From: Comamonadaceae bacterium UBA4962
Lineage (GTDB): Bacteria > Pseudomonadota > Gammaproteobacteria > Burkholderiales > Burkholderiaceae_C
Length of the DNA: 64,000 bases
Direction of reading: 5' to 3'
Assembly: GCA_002397315.1 (NCBI GenBank)
Contig: DHAE01000026.1
Span: 988-64,987 of the forward strand
The notes under the pieces were generated by a model. It made no database searches. It was not told the origin of the DNA and saw only the letters and a list, made by a program, of their open reading frames with translations. Numbering within the stretch: position 1 is the stretch's first letter; each line of letters opens with the position of its first letter. This document shows positions 1 through 10,821 of this stretch, one piece after another. The translations under genes were made by a program, and so were the position numbers.

Positions 1-27
1 CCGGCGGCGTGGCCGGCCTGCGGGGCC

Positions 28-1125
28 TCAGGTCAGCCCGGTATCCACCACCCGGCGCTCGAGCGCCAGGAATTCCTTGGATTGCATCTCGTTGAGGCGG
101 GACACGGTGCGGGGGAACTCGTGCGCGAGCGGCCCCTCGGTGTAGAGCTGCTCGGGCGGCACCGCGGCCGACAGGATCAGCTTGACCCGCCGGTCGTAGA
201 GCACGTCCACCAGCCACGTGAAGCGCCGTGCCGGCGAGGCCATCGCCACCGGCATGTAGGGCACGTTCGACAGCAGCACGGTGTGGAACTGCGAGGCGAT
301 CTCGAGGTAGTCGTTCTGCGAGCGCGGGCCGCCGCAGAGCACGGAAAAGTCGAACCAGACCACGCCCCCGGCCTTGCGGCGCGCCAGGATCTCGCGCGCC
401 TCGATGTGCAGCACCGGGTCTTCGTCGCGGGTCTCGGCGAGCTGGTCGAACGCGGCCTCCATTTCCGCATCGGCCTGCGGGCCCAGCGGACAGTGGTAGA
501 GCCGCACCTGCTCCAGCGTGCGCCGCCGGTAGTCGGTGCCGTTGTCGACGTTCACCACTTCCAGCTTCTGGTTGAGCAGGTCGATCGCCGGCAGGATGCG
601 GTCGCGGTGCAGGCCGCCCGGGTACAGGTCGTCGGGCTTGAAGTTCGAGGTGGTGACGAAGCCCACGCCGTTGTCGAACAGCGATACCAGCAGCCGGTGC
701 AGGATCATCGCGTCGGTGATGTCGGCCACGTGGAACTCGTCGAAGCAGATGAGCTTGTAGCGCTTGGCGATGCGCTCGCCGAGCACGTCCAGCGGGTTCA
801 CCGTGCCCTGCAGGCCGGCCAGTTCGCGGTGCACCTCGCGCATGAATTCGTGGAAATGCAGCCGCACCTTGCGGCGGATGGGCACCGCGTTGAAGAAGCA
901 GTCCATCAGGAAGCTCTTGCCGCGGCCCACGCCGCCGTACATGTACACGCCGCGCGGCACCTCGGGGCGGTGGATGAGCTTCTTGAGCGCGTTGGAGCGC
1001 TTTTCCTTGTAGGCGGCCCAGTCGTCCGCGCAGCGCTGCAGCGCCTCGACGGCGCGCAACTGCGCCGGGTCGCTGCGGAACCCCTTGGCAGCCAGCTCGG
1101 CCTCATACGCCTGCTTCACGTTCAC
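28..1125 (-). CDS. zapE: Cell division protein ZapE, AFG1-family ATPase
   Basis: A 365-residue P-loop ATPase of the ZapE/AFG1 (LACE1) family, which in Enterobacteria acts at the Z-ring late in division. The Walker A motif GGVGRGKS is at about residues 64-71 and a Walker B-like CFDEF follows, with the family's FHEFMREVH stretch between them. I place the start at the GTG at 1125 because a GGGAGAAA ribosome binding site precedes it and the encoded N terminus (VNVKQAYEAELAAKGF) is family-like; a longer frame reaches 1191 but the extra residues look non-coding. It lies downstream of the odh operon on the same strand, separated by a terminator, so it is probably its own unit. Family assignment is firm; the role is by homology. 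Confidence 0.93.
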   Translation of the reverse strand: MNVKQAYEAELAAKGFRSDPAQLRAVEALQRCADDWAAYKEKRSNALKKLIHRPEVPRGVYMYGGVGRGKSFLMDCFFNAVPIRRKVRLHFHEFMREVHRELAGLQGTVNPLDVLGERIAKRYKLICFDEFHVADITDAMILHRLLVSLFDNGVGFVTTSNFKPDDLYPGGLHRDRILPAIDLLNQKLEVVNVDNGTDYRRRTLEQVRLYHCPLGPQADAEMEAAFDQLAETRDEDPVLHIEAREILARRKAGGVVWFDFSVLCGGPRSQNDYLEIASQFHTVLLSNVPYMPVAMASPARRFTWLVDVLYDRRVKLILSAAVPPEQLYTEGPLAHEFPRTVSRLNEMQSKEFLALERRVVDTGLT

Positions 1126-1167
1126 GGACGTTTCTCCCACGCAATCATCGATCCACGCATCCACACG

Positions 1168-1211
1168 AAAAAACGACGGCTGCCGGCCCACGGATGCGTG
1201 CGCCGGCAGCC
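1168..1211 (-). terminator. Rho-independent terminator of the odhA-odhB-lpd operon
   Basis: On the minus strand a 10-bp GC-rich stem (GGCTGCCGGC with GCCGGCAGCC, arms 1202-1211 and 1178-1187) is followed by GTCG and six T residues at 1168-1173. It sits about 35 bases after the lpd stop and before zapE, so it should end the 2-oxoglutarate dehydrogenase transcript. Confidence 0.8.
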
Positions 1212-1246
1212 CGGGAGAGCGCAGCGCGCTCCCATTCAGGACACGA

Positions 1247-2674
<1,428 letters not shown>

Positions 2675-2817
2675 GTCGTTCTCACTGTGTCAGTTGGAGA
2701 AAGACCCACTGCCGGCTGGCTGATGGGCCAGCCACACATGTGGGTCAGTCCAGGTGTTTGAATGGCTGTGGCGTCAAATGCCGCCACCAGCCCTTGGAGC
2801 GCGCGCGGCCCAGGCCA

Positions 2818-2925
2818 GCGACCGCCGCGCAAGGGCCGCCCCGCCGCGCTGGCGGTGTCCCCCTTCCCGGATTGCGCAGCAATCCGAGAGAAGGGGGAAG
2901 GCGCGCAGCGACTCAGGGGGTTGTG
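2818..2925. repeat. Palindromic intergenic element between odhB and lpd
   Basis: The odhB-lpd spacer contains two adjacent inverted repeats. One is a short hairpin, CCGCC/GGCGG, at 2841-2855. The other is a longer imperfect palindrome at 2858-2898 whose arms begin TCCCCCTTCC and end GAAGGGGGA around a central ATTGCGCAGCAAT. A G-rich tail (CTCAGGGGG) follows to about 2920. The rest of the spacer (2675-2817) holds no gene I can support. This looks like a member of a dispersed small repeat family; that is inferred from structure and not tested against a genome. Confidence 0.55.
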
Positions 2926-2933
2926 CCACTGCT

Positions 2934-4211
2934 TCAAATGTCGAAGAGGAGGCGGGCCGGGTCTTCCAGCGCTTCCTTCATCGCCACCAGGCCCAGCACG
3001 GCTTCGCGGCCGTCGATGATGCGGTGGTCGTACGACATCGCCAGGTAGTTCATCGGGCGCACCACGATCTGGCCGTTCTCCACGACGGCGCGGTCCTTGG
3101 TGGCGTGCACGCCCAGGATGGCCGACTGGGGCGGGTTGATGATGGGGGTCGACAGCATCGAGCCGAAGGTGCCGCCGTTCGAGATCGAGAACGTACCGCC
3201 GGTCATGTCCTCGATGCCGAGCTTGCCTTCCTGGGCCTTCTTGCCGAACTCGGCGATCTTCTTCTCGATGTCGGCGAAGCTCATCTGGTCGGCGTTGCGC
3301 AGGATCGGCACCACCAGGCCCCGGGGCGAGCCCACGGCGATGCCGATGTCGAAGTAGCCGTGGTAGACGATGTCGTTGCCGTCCACCGAGGCGTTCAGCA
3401 CCGGGAACTTCTTGAGCGCGTGCACGGCGGCCTTCACGAAGAAGCTCATGAAGCCCAGCTTCGTGCCGTGTTCCTTGGTGAAGCTGTCCTGGAACTTCTT
3501 GCGCAGGTCCATCACCGGGGCCATGTTCACCTCGTTGAAGGTGGTCAGGATGGCGTTGGTGGACTGCGACTGCAGCAGGCGTTCGGCGATGCGGGCACGC
3601 AGGCGGCTCATCGGCACGCGCTGCTCGGGGCGGTCGCCCAGGTTCGGGGCGGCGGGCGCCGACACCTGCGGCAGCGACTTGGTGGGCGCGCCGGTGGGGA
3701 TGACGCTCGGCGCGGCGGACGGCTTGGCGCCGCCGGCCACGGCCGCCAGCACGTCGCCCTTGGTCACGCGGCCATCCTTGCCGGTGCCGGCCACGGCCGA
3801 CACGGACAGGTTGTTGTCGGCCAGCAGCTTGGCGGCGGCGGGCATCGCCACGTCGCCCTTGGAGCCGCCCGCGGTGGGTGCCGCGTCGGCCGCGGCTGCC
3901 GCCACGGCGGGTGCCTGGGCGGCCGCCGTCGGAGCGGACTGCGCGGGCGCGGCGGCGGCACCGGCCTTGCCTTCGGTGTCGATCTTGGCGATGACCTGGT
4001 CGGCCACGACGGTGGCGCCGTCGCCCTGGACGATCTCGGCCAGCACGCCGGCGGCCGGCGCGGGCACTTCCAGGACCACCTTGTCGGTTTCGATCTCGAT
4101 CAGGATCTCATCGATGGCGACGGCCTCGCCGGCCTTCTTCTTCCAGGTGAGCATCGTGGCTTCGGCCACGGATTCGGACAGTTGGGGAACTTTGACTTCT
4201 ACGATAGCCAT
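2934..4211 (-). CDS. odhB: Dihydrolipoyllysine succinyltransferase (E2 of 2-oxoglutarate dehydrogenase)
   Basis: A 425-residue E2 core enzyme that transfers the succinyl group from E1 to CoA. The N-terminal lipoyl domain has the modified lysine in the motif ETDKVVLEV (Lys44), and an Ala/Pro/Gly-rich flexible linker follows. A peripheral subunit-binding domain lies around residues 115-160 (AAKLLADNNLS ... GKDGRVTKGDVLAAV). The C-terminal acyltransferase domain ends with the catalytic YDHRIIDGREAV. Length and order match bacterial SucB/OdhB. It follows odhA by 72 bases on the same strand and belongs to that operon. Confidence 0.97.
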   Translation of the reverse strand: MAIVEVKVPQLSESVAEATMLTWKKKAGEAVAIDEILIEIETDKVVLEVPAPAAGVLAEIVQGDGATVVADQVIAKIDTEGKAGAAAAPAQSAPTAAAQAPAVAAAAADAAPTAGGSKGDVAMPAAAKLLADNNLSVSAVAGTGKDGRVTKGDVLAAVAGGAKPSAAPSVIPTGAPTKSLPQVSAPAAPNLGDRPEQRVPMSRLRARIAERLLQSQSTNAILTTFNEVNMAPVMDLRKKFQDSFTKEHGTKLGFMSFFVKAAVHALKKFPVLNASVDGNDIVYHGYFDIGIAVGSPRGLVVPILRNADQMSFADIEKKIAEFGKKAQEGKLGIEDMTGGTFSISNGGTFGSMLSTPIINPPQSAILGVHATKDRAVVENGQIVVRPMNYLAMSYDHRIIDGREAVLGLVAMKEALEDPARLLFDI

Positions 4212-4283
4212 GACGATTCTTTCGATTCTTTCAGAACGTGTACGTGTCGCTGCGGGTTGCGGATCGTGGGGAGCGTGCGGTGC

Positions 4284-7163
4284 TCACTTCGAGAGCACGA
4301 AGCCCTTGAGCTTGCCGAACGCGCCTTCGACCAGCGCCTTCTGCTGTTCCTGGTGCAGGTGCGAGTAACCCACGGCAGGCGATGCGGAAGCGGCGCGGCC
4401 GGAGTAGCCCAGCTTCTGCCCGTCCTGCATGTTCTCGTGGATGTAGTGCTGCACGAAGAACCAGGCGCCCTGGTTCTGCGGCTCGTCCTGGCACCACACG
4501 ATCTCGGTCGCCTGCGGGTACTTCTTGACCTCGGCGGCGAAGGCCTTGTGCGGGAACGGATAGAGCTGCTCCACGCGGATGATCGCCACGTCGTCGGTGC
4601 CCTTCTCTTCGCGCTTCTTCACGAGGTCGTAGTACACCTTGCCCGAGCAGGCGATGATGCGCTTGACCTTGTCGGCCTTCTGGTCGATGGCTTCGTTCTG
4701 CTCCGGGATCACCGTCTGGAAGCTGCCCTTCGTGAACTCGGACAGCGGCGAGGTCGCGTCCTTGTTACGCAGCAGCGACTTCGGCGTCATGATGATCAGC
4801 GGCTTGCGCAGGTGGCGCACCATCTGGCGGCGCAGCACGTGGAAGATCTGGCTGGCCGTCGTGGGCTGCACCACCTGCATGTTGGCGTCGGCCGACAGCT
4901 GCATGAAGCGCTCGAGGCGCGCCGAGCTGTGCTCAGGGCCCTGGCCTTCGTAGCCGTGCGGCAGCATCAGCGTGATGCCGTTCACGCGGCCCCACTTCAC
5001 TTCGCCGGAGGCGATGAACTGGTCGATCACCACCTGGGCGCCGTTGGCGAAGTCGCCGAACTGCGCTTCCCAGATCACCAGCGTGTTGGGATCGTTGGAG
5101 GCATAGCCGTATTCGAAGCCCAGCACCGCCTCTTCGGACAGGATGGAATCGATCACGACGAACGGAGCCTGGTTCTCGCTGGCGTTCTGCAGCGGCACAT
5201 AGGTGCCCTCGTTCCACTTCTCGCGGTTCTGGTCGTGGATCACGGCATGGCGGTGCGTGAACGTGCCGCGGCCGCAGTCCTCGCCGGACAGGCGCACCGG
5301 GAAGCCGCTGGCCACCAGCGATGCGAAGGCCATGTGCTCGCCCATGCCCCAGTCCACGTTCACTTCGCCGCGGCCCATGGCGGCGCGGTCGTCGTAGACC
5401 TTCTTGACCAGCGGGTGCGGGGTGACGCCTTCGGGGATCGTGGTGATGCGCTCGGCCAGGCGCTTCCACTCGGTGAGCGGAATCGCGGTGTCGCCGGCAT
5501 CGGTCCACTTCTTGCCCAGGAACGGGCTCCAGTCGACGGCGTACTTGCTCTTGAAGTTGGTCAGCACCGGATCGACCGTGTGCTTGCCGGCGTCCATGGC
5601 GGCGCGGTAGGCCTTCGCCATGTCGTCGCCCAGCGTCTCGCCCAGGCCCTGCGCGCCCAGCTTGTCGGCGTAGAGGCGGCGCGTGCCGGGATGCTGGCTG
5701 ATCTTCTTGTACATCAGCGGCTGCGTGAGCGCCGGCGTGTCCTGCTCGTTGTGGCCGAGCTTGCGGTAGCAGATGATGTCCACCACCACGTCCTTCTTGA
5801 ACTCCATGCGGAATTCGAGGGCGAGTTGCGTGGCGAGCACCACGGCTTCCGGATCGTCGCCGTTCACGTGCAGCACGGGCGACTCGATCATCTTGACCAC
5901 GTCCGTGCAGTACAGCGTGGAGCGGCTGTCGCGCGGATCGGAGGTGGTGAAGCCGATCTGGTTGTTGATCACGATGTGCACCGTGCCGCCCGTGGAGTAG
6001 CCACGGGTCTGGGCCAGCGCCAGGGTTTCCTGGATGACGCCCTGGCCGGCGAAGGCGGCGTCGCCATGCACCAGCACCGGCAGCACCTGCTGGCCGTGCG
6101 GATCGCCGCGGCGGTCCATGCGGGCGCGCACCGAGCCTTCCACCACGGGGTTCACGATTTCCAGGTGGGAGGGGTTGAAGGCCAGCGACAGGTGCACCGG
6201 GCCGCCGGGGGTGGAGACGTCGGAGCTGAAGCCCTGGTGGTACTTCACGTCGCCGGCCGGCAGGTCTTCGGGGGCGGTGTGGTCGAACTCGGCGAACAGG
6301 TCCTTGGGCATCTTGCCCAGGGTGTTCACGAGCACGTTCAGGCGGCCGCGGTGGGCCATGCCGATGACGATTTCCTGCACGCCCTTGGTGCCGGCCGACT
6401 GGATCAGCTCGTCCATCGCGGCGATGAAGCTCTCGCCGCCTTCGAGCGAGAAGCGCTTCTGGCCGACGTACTTGGTGTGCAGGAAGCGCTCCAGGCCTTC
6501 GGCGGCCGTCAGGCGGTCGAGGATCTGCTTCTTCTTCTCGTTGCCGAAGTTCGGCTTGCTGCGGATGGTCTCGAGCTTTTCCTGCCACCAGCGTTTCTGG
6601 TTCTGGTCGGAGGCGTACATGTACTCGACGCCGATCGTGCCGCAGTACGTTTCGCGCAGCGCGTTGATCAGCTCGCGCAGCGGCATCGATTCCTTGCCGA
6701 AGAACGTGTTGCTGGTGTTGAACACGGTCTCCTGGTCGGCGTCGGTGAAGCCGTAGAAGGACAGTTCCAGCTCGGGGATGGAGGGGCGCTCGGTGCGCTT
6801 CAGGGGATCGAGATCGGCCCAGCGCTGGCCGACGTTGCGGTAGGCGGAGATGAGCTGCTGGACGGCGGTGCGCTTGCGGCCGAGTTCGGAATCGGCGCCG
6901 GTGGCCACCACGACCTGCGTGCCGCCCTGCTTGGCGCGCTCCGCGAAGGCGTTGATGACGGGCTGGTGCGGAACGTCCTTGGCGTTGGAGCCATCGACGG
7001 CGGGCACGTGCTGCAGCGCGTCGAAGTATTCACGCCACGTGTCGGGCACGCTGCCGGGGTTGACGAGATAGCTCTCGTACATTTCTTCGACATAGGGCGC
7101 ATTGCCGCCGAAGAGGTAGGTGTTGCCCTGGTAGGCTTGGTAGACGGATGTCGTCTCGCTCAT
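4284..7163 (-). CDS. odhA: 2-oxoglutarate dehydrogenase E1 component
   Basis: A 959-residue thiamine diphosphate-dependent decarboxylase, close to E. coli SucA in size, catalysing the first step of the 2-oxoglutarate dehydrogenase reaction of the TCA cycle. The N terminus carries the SucA-type YLFGGNAPYVEEMYESYL segment. The ThDP motif is visible as GDAAFAGQGVIQE through VINNQIGF, and the C-terminal half has the expected transketolase-like DSILSEEAVLGFEYGY. The start at 7163 is chosen because GGAGG precedes it at good spacing and the residues match the family start; the open frame extends upstream to 7631 only by chance. It is the first gene of odhA-odhB-lpd. Confidence 0.97.
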   Translation of the reverse strand: MSETTSVYQAYQGNTYLFGGNAPYVEEMYESYLVNPGSVPDTWREYFDALQHVPAVDGSNAKDVPHQPVINAFAERAKQGGTQVVVATGADSELGRKRTAVQQLISAYRNVGQRWADLDPLKRTERPSIPELELSFYGFTDADQETVFNTSNTFFGKESMPLRELINALRETYCGTIGVEYMYASDQNQKRWWQEKLETIRSKPNFGNEKKKQILDRLTAAEGLERFLHTKYVGQKRFSLEGGESFIAAMDELIQSAGTKGVQEIVIGMAHRGRLNVLVNTLGKMPKDLFAEFDHTAPEDLPAGDVKYHQGFSSDVSTPGGPVHLSLAFNPSHLEIVNPVVEGSVRARMDRRGDPHGQQVLPVLVHGDAAFAGQGVIQETLALAQTRGYSTGGTVHIVINNQIGFTTSDPRDSRSTLYCTDVVKMIESPVLHVNGDDPEAVVLATQLALEFRMEFKKDVVVDIICYRKLGHNEQDTPALTQPLMYKKISQHPGTRRLYADKLGAQGLGETLGDDMAKAYRAAMDAGKHTVDPVLTNFKSKYAVDWSPFLGKKWTDAGDTAIPLTEWKRLAERITTIPEGVTPHPLVKKVYDDRAAMGRGEVNVDWGMGEHMAFASLVASGFPVRLSGEDCGRGTFTHRHAVIHDQNREKWNEGTYVPLQNASENQAPFVVIDSILSEEAVLGFEYGYASNDPNTLVIWEAQFGDFANGAQVVIDQFIASGEVKWGRVNGITLMLPHGYEGQGPEHSSARLERFMQLSADANMQVVQPTTASQIFHVLRRQMVRHLRKPLIIMTPKSLLRNKDATSPLSEFTKGSFQTVIPEQNEAIDQKADKVKRIIACSGKVYYDLVKKREEKGTDDVAIIRVEQLYPFPHKAFAAEVKKYPQATEIVWCQDEPQNQGAWFFVQHYIHENMQDGQKLGYSGRAASASPAVGYSHLHQEQQKALVEGAFGKLKGFVLSK

Positions 7164-7386
7164 TTCCGCTGACCTCCGCTTCCCTGGGGGAAGCATTAGC
7201 TGGTTGGTGAAACCTTCCGCGACACGGCTGAACCGGTTGGCGGATGCGACTGTGGCTGGGAAGGGCCTTGATCTTGCGCCCACGATTGTGCCACCGATCG
7301 CAGGAACGCGCCTACACGGCCGTGTCCCACAGCGCGGCAGTTCCGTCCTCGCGTACATTTGCGCCACTTTTCGCCACCGCCCTGCC

Positions 7387-8445
7387 ATGAAGACCACCCT
7401 GCTGCAGAACCGCACGTTCATTGCCCTGCTGATCGCCGTCAGCGCGGCCTTCGTGGCCATCCTCTGGCCGTTCCACGGCGCGGTCTTCTGGGGGGTGATC
7501 CTCGCGATCCTGTTCGCGCCGCTGCACCGCCGCCTGCTGCGCCTGATGCCCCGCCGCGCCAACCTCGCGGCCCTCTGCACGCTCCTGCTGTGCCTGCTGA
7601 TCGTGATCCTGCCGATGACGCTGATCACCATTTCGCTGGTTCAGGAAGCCAGCCTGGTCTACGAACGCATCCGCTCCGGGCAACTGGATTTCGCGGCCTA
7701 CTTCAGCCAGGTGATGCAGGCCATGCCCTCCTGGATGATGCAGATCCTCGACCGGCTCAACCTCACCACCGCGTCCGACCTGCAGGCGCGGCTGTCGTCC
7801 GTCACCGTGCAGGCCACGCAGTTCGTGGGCAGCAAGGCGATCGACTTCGGGCAGAACACGCTGCAGTTCCTGGTGAGCTTCGGCATCATGCTGTACCTGC
7901 TGTTCTTCCTGCTGCGCGACGGCCCGGCGCTGGCGGCGCGCATCCGCGAAGCCACGCCGCTGGACGAAGGCCACAAGCGCCAGCTCGCCACCAAGTTCAC
8001 CACCGTCATCCGCGCCACCGTCAAGGGCAACATCGCCGTGGCCGCGGCCCAGGGCGCCCTGGGCGGCCTGGCGTTCTGGTTCCTCGGCATCCAGGCCCCG
8101 GTGCTCTGGGGCGTGCTCATGGCCTTCCTCTCGCTGCTGCCGGCCGTGGGCGCCGGGCTGATCTGGGCGCCCGTGGCCATCTACCTGCTGGCGACCGGCG
8201 CGTTCTGGCACGGCGTGGGCCTCGCCGCCTACGGCATCGCCGTGATCGGGCTCGTGGACAACGTCCTGCGTCCGGTGCTGGTGGGCAAGGACACCAAGAT
8301 GCCCGACTACATCGTGCTGATCTCCACGCTGGGCGGCATGGCGCTCTTCGGCCTGACGGGCTTCGTGATCGGGCCGGTGATCGCCGCGCTGTTCATCGCC
8401 ACCTGGGATCTGTTTGCGCCGCCCCACCATACGCGGCAACAATAG
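7387..8445 (+). CDS. AI-2E family transporter (PerM/TqsA-like integral membrane protein)
   Basis: A 352-residue polytopic membrane protein. Hydrophobic segments include two near the N terminus (residues about 8-45), one around 60-85, one around 155-175 and a C-terminal block. The C-terminal LISTLGGMALFGLTGFVIGP stretch is characteristic of the AI-2E transporter (UPF0118) family. Members are reported variously as autoinducer-2 exporters, Na+/H+ antiporters or permeases of unknown substrate, so the substrate is open. I chose ATG 7387 because it matches the family N terminus (KTTLLQNRTFIALL); an in-frame ATG at 7204 would add 61 residues of non-membrane sequence. The gene is transcribed divergently from odhA across a 223-bp spacer in which I see nothing else. 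Confidence 0.88.
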   Translation: MKTTLLQNRTFIALLIAVSAAFVAILWPFHGAVFWGVILAILFAPLHRRLLRLMPRRANLAALCTLLLCLLIVILPMTLITISLVQEASLVYERIRSGQLDFAAYFSQVMQAMPSWMMQILDRLNLTTASDLQARLSSVTVQATQFVGSKAIDFGQNTLQFLVSFGIMLYLLFFLLRDGPALAARIREATPLDEGHKRQLATKFTTVIRATVKGNIAVAAAQGALGGLAFWFLGIQAPVLWGVLMAFLSLLPAVGAGLIWAPVAIYLLATGAFWHGVGLAAYGIAVIGLVDNVLRPVLVGKDTKMPDYIVLISTLGGMALFGLTGFVIGPVIAALFIATWDLFAPPHHTRQQ

Positions 8446-8529
8446 CGCACCCTGCCGAAGCGGGCCGTAGTTCCCGCGACGACCCGCGCGGGGCGGCCCG
8501 CTGCAGGCGGTTCCATCCGCCACCGCCCC

Positions 8530-10821
8530 ATGCGCCTGCCCCTGTACCACCGACTGACCCTGCTGACCCTTGCGCTGTCCGTCGGCATCGGTGCCCTGTT
8601 CGCGCGCGCCATCCTGACGATCCGCGACGACGAATGGAATTACGCGCGCGACGCCAATGCGGCGCTGGCCCGCACGCTGGAGCAGAACATCGACCGCACG
8701 CTCGACAGTTTCGACCAGTCGCTGCAGGGCGTGGTGGAGGTGCTTGGCCGCCCGGATTACGACGGGCTGCCGGAAGAAATCCGGCGCGCGATGCTGTTCG
8801 ACCGCTCCCTGCGCACGCGCGGCCTGGGCAGCGTGGCGGTGATCGACCAGGGCGGCAACGTGCTGATCGCCTCGCCCGTCACGAGGACCGACATGCCCAA
8901 CCTCGCGGACCGCGATTACTTCCGCATCCACACGCGCGAAAAGGTGCAGGGCGTCTACGTCGGAAGGCCCATCCAGGGGCGCGTGACGGGCGAGTACAGC
9001 ATCCCGATGAGCCGGGCCTACTACCGCGAGGACGGCAGCTTCGGCGGGGTGGTGGTCGGCACCGTGCGGCTGAGCTACTTCAGCGAGCTGTTCGATTCGC
9101 TGGGGCTCGGCCCCCAGAGCCTGGCGGAGATCGTGCGCACGGACGGCACCGTCGTCTCCCGCTCGCCCTTCGTGCCGGCCGACGTCGGAAAACCCGTGCT
9201 TTCCACCCGCATGCAGCGGCTGGACGAGGGCCGCGAAGGGCACTTCACCGAGACCGAGGCGCAGTCGGGCGACGGCGTGGCGCGCCTCTACGCCTACCGG
9301 CACGTGGGCAACTACCCGCTCGTGGTGTCCGTGGCCCAGTCGGTGGACAGCATCCTCTCGCAATGGCGCCGGAGCGCGCTGGTGCTCGGCAGCTTCGCCG
9401 CGCTGCTGATGCTGTCGAGCCTGGGCCTGGCCCTGCTGTTCGCCAGGGAACTCTCGCGCCGCCAGGCCCTGGTCGCCCAGCTCGAAGGTGCGCGGCACGA
9501 CATGCGCACCATCCTCGACAACCTGCCTTCCATGGTCGTCTACTGGGACCGGGACCTGCGCAACCGGTTCGCCAACAAGACGTATCTCGACTGGCTGGGC
9601 AAGTCGCAGGACGAGATACGGGGCGTGCACATCCACGACCTGCTGGATGCCGAGGCCCTCGCCATCGCGCGTCCCCACCTCGAGCGGGCGATGCAGGGGC
9701 GGAGGCAGGTGTACGAGCGCACCATCCAACAGCCTTCGGGCGAGGTGCGCTACGTGGCCATCTCCTGCGTGCCCGATCTCGACGGCGCGGACACCCAGGG
9801 CATCTTCGTGCAGATCGACGACCTGACGGAGCGCAAGCGCATGGAAGACGTGCTCTTCGAGGAGAAGGAGCTGATCCGGCTCACGCTGCAGTCCATCGGC
9901 GACGCCGTGCTCTGCACCGATGCCGCGGGCCACGTCACCTACATCAACCCCGCCGCCGAAAAGATGACGGGCTGGCAGGCCTTCCACGCCGCAGGGCAGG
10001 ACATCGACACGGTGGTTCCGATCCAACCCGCCAGCGGGGTGCGCGCCGACCATCCCGCGCGCAGAGCACTGGAGGGCGCGGGTGCGGCGCCGACCGAGCG
10101 CGGCCTCGTGCTGCACTGCCGCGACGGACGGCGGATCGACGTGGAAACCACCGTCAGCCCCATCACCGACCGGCACGGCCAGATCACCGGCAGCGTGACC
10201 GTGCTGCGCGACGTGACCGAGGCGATGGCGCTCGCCCGGCGCATGGCGCACCTGGCCCAGCACGACATGCTGACCGACCTGCCCAACCGCATGCTGCTGC
10301 AGGACCGCGCCCAGCAGGCCATCGCCCAGGCACGCCGCGACGGGCACGGCCTCGCGCTGATGTACATCGATCTGGACGGCTTCAAGCAGATCAACGACAC
10401 GCTGGGCCACGACGCCGGGGATCTGCTGCTGGTGCAGGTGGCCCGGCGCCTGCGCCGCTGCGTGCGCCGCTCGGACACCGTGTGCCGCCAGGGCGGCGAC
10501 GAGTTCATCGTGCTGCTGCCCATCGTGGAACGGGCGGAGCAGGCATGCCACGTCGCGCGCAAGATCATGGCGGCCTGCGAGGCGCCCATCGTGCTGGACG
10601 GGGAGCCGCGCCGGATCGGCCTGAGCGGCGGCATCGCCCTGTTCCCCCAGCACGGCGAAGGCTTCGAGGAACTCGCGCGCAACGCGGACGTGGCGCTCTA
10701 TGCCGCCAAGCATGCAGGCCGCGGGCAGTTCATGCTCAGCGCCGGCCCTGGCGAGGACCCGGTGCCGGTGAGCGCGCAGGCGCCCTCGTCCGGGGCGGAA
10801 GGCGATCAGCCGCTGGTGTAG
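8530..10821 (+). CDS. Membrane diguanylate cyclase with extracytoplasmic Cache-like sensor, PAS domains and GGDEF
   Basis: A 763-residue signalling protein predicted to make cyclic di-GMP. TM1 is at about residues 8-29, followed by a periplasmic region of about 250 residues resembling a double Cache sensor (AVIDQGGNVLIASP, RDYFRIH, GRPIQGRVTG), then TM2 at about 282-305. Two cytoplasmic PAS-type segments follow (about 322-440 and 450-580). The C-terminal GGDEF domain has an intact catalytic GGDEF at 655-659 and an RxxD inhibitory site (RRSD, 646-649) exactly five residues upstream. No EAL domain is present. The signal sensed is unknown. The last 16 bases overlap, tail to tail, the end of the convergent yejF gene. 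Confidence 0.93.
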   Translation: MRLPLYHRLTLLTLALSVGIGALFARAILTIRDDEWNYARDANAALARTLEQNIDRTLDSFDQSLQGVVEVLGRPDYDGLPEEIRRAMLFDRSLRTRGLGSVAVIDQGGNVLIASPVTRTDMPNLADRDYFRIHTREKVQGVYVGRPIQGRVTGEYSIPMSRAYYREDGSFGGVVVGTVRLSYFSELFDSLGLGPQSLAEIVRTDGTVVSRSPFVPADVGKPVLSTRMQRLDEGREGHFTETEAQSGDGVARLYAYRHVGNYPLVVSVAQSVDSILSQWRRSALVLGSFAALLMLSSLGLALLFARELSRRQALVAQLEGARHDMRTILDNLPSMVVYWDRDLRNRFANKTYLDWLGKSQDEIRGVHIHDLLDAEALAIARPHLERAMQGRRQVYERTIQQPSGEVRYVAISCVPDLDGADTQGIFVQIDDLTERKRMEDVLFEEKELIRLTLQSIGDAVLCTDAAGHVTYINPAAEKMTGWQAFHAAGQDIDTVVPIQPASGVRADHPARRALEGAGAAPTERGLVLHCRDGRRIDVETTVSPITDRHGQITGSVTVLRDVTEAMALARRMAHLAQHDMLTDLPNRMLLQDRAQQAIAQARRDGHGLALMYIDLDGFKQINDTLGHDAGDLLLVQVARRLRRCVRRSDTVCRQGGDEFIVLLPIVERAEQACHVARKIMAACEAPIVLDGEPRRIGLSGGIALFPQHGEGFEELARNADVALYAAKHAGRGQFMLSAGPGEDPVPVSAQAPSSGAEGDQPLV

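Noticed and set aside
2754..7172. A 1472-codon open frame on the plus strand opposite odhB and odhA
   Set aside because: It is antisense to well-conserved genes, is rich in His/Arg/Ala/Val as expected of a GC-biased complementary frame, and has no domain motif or ribosome binding site.
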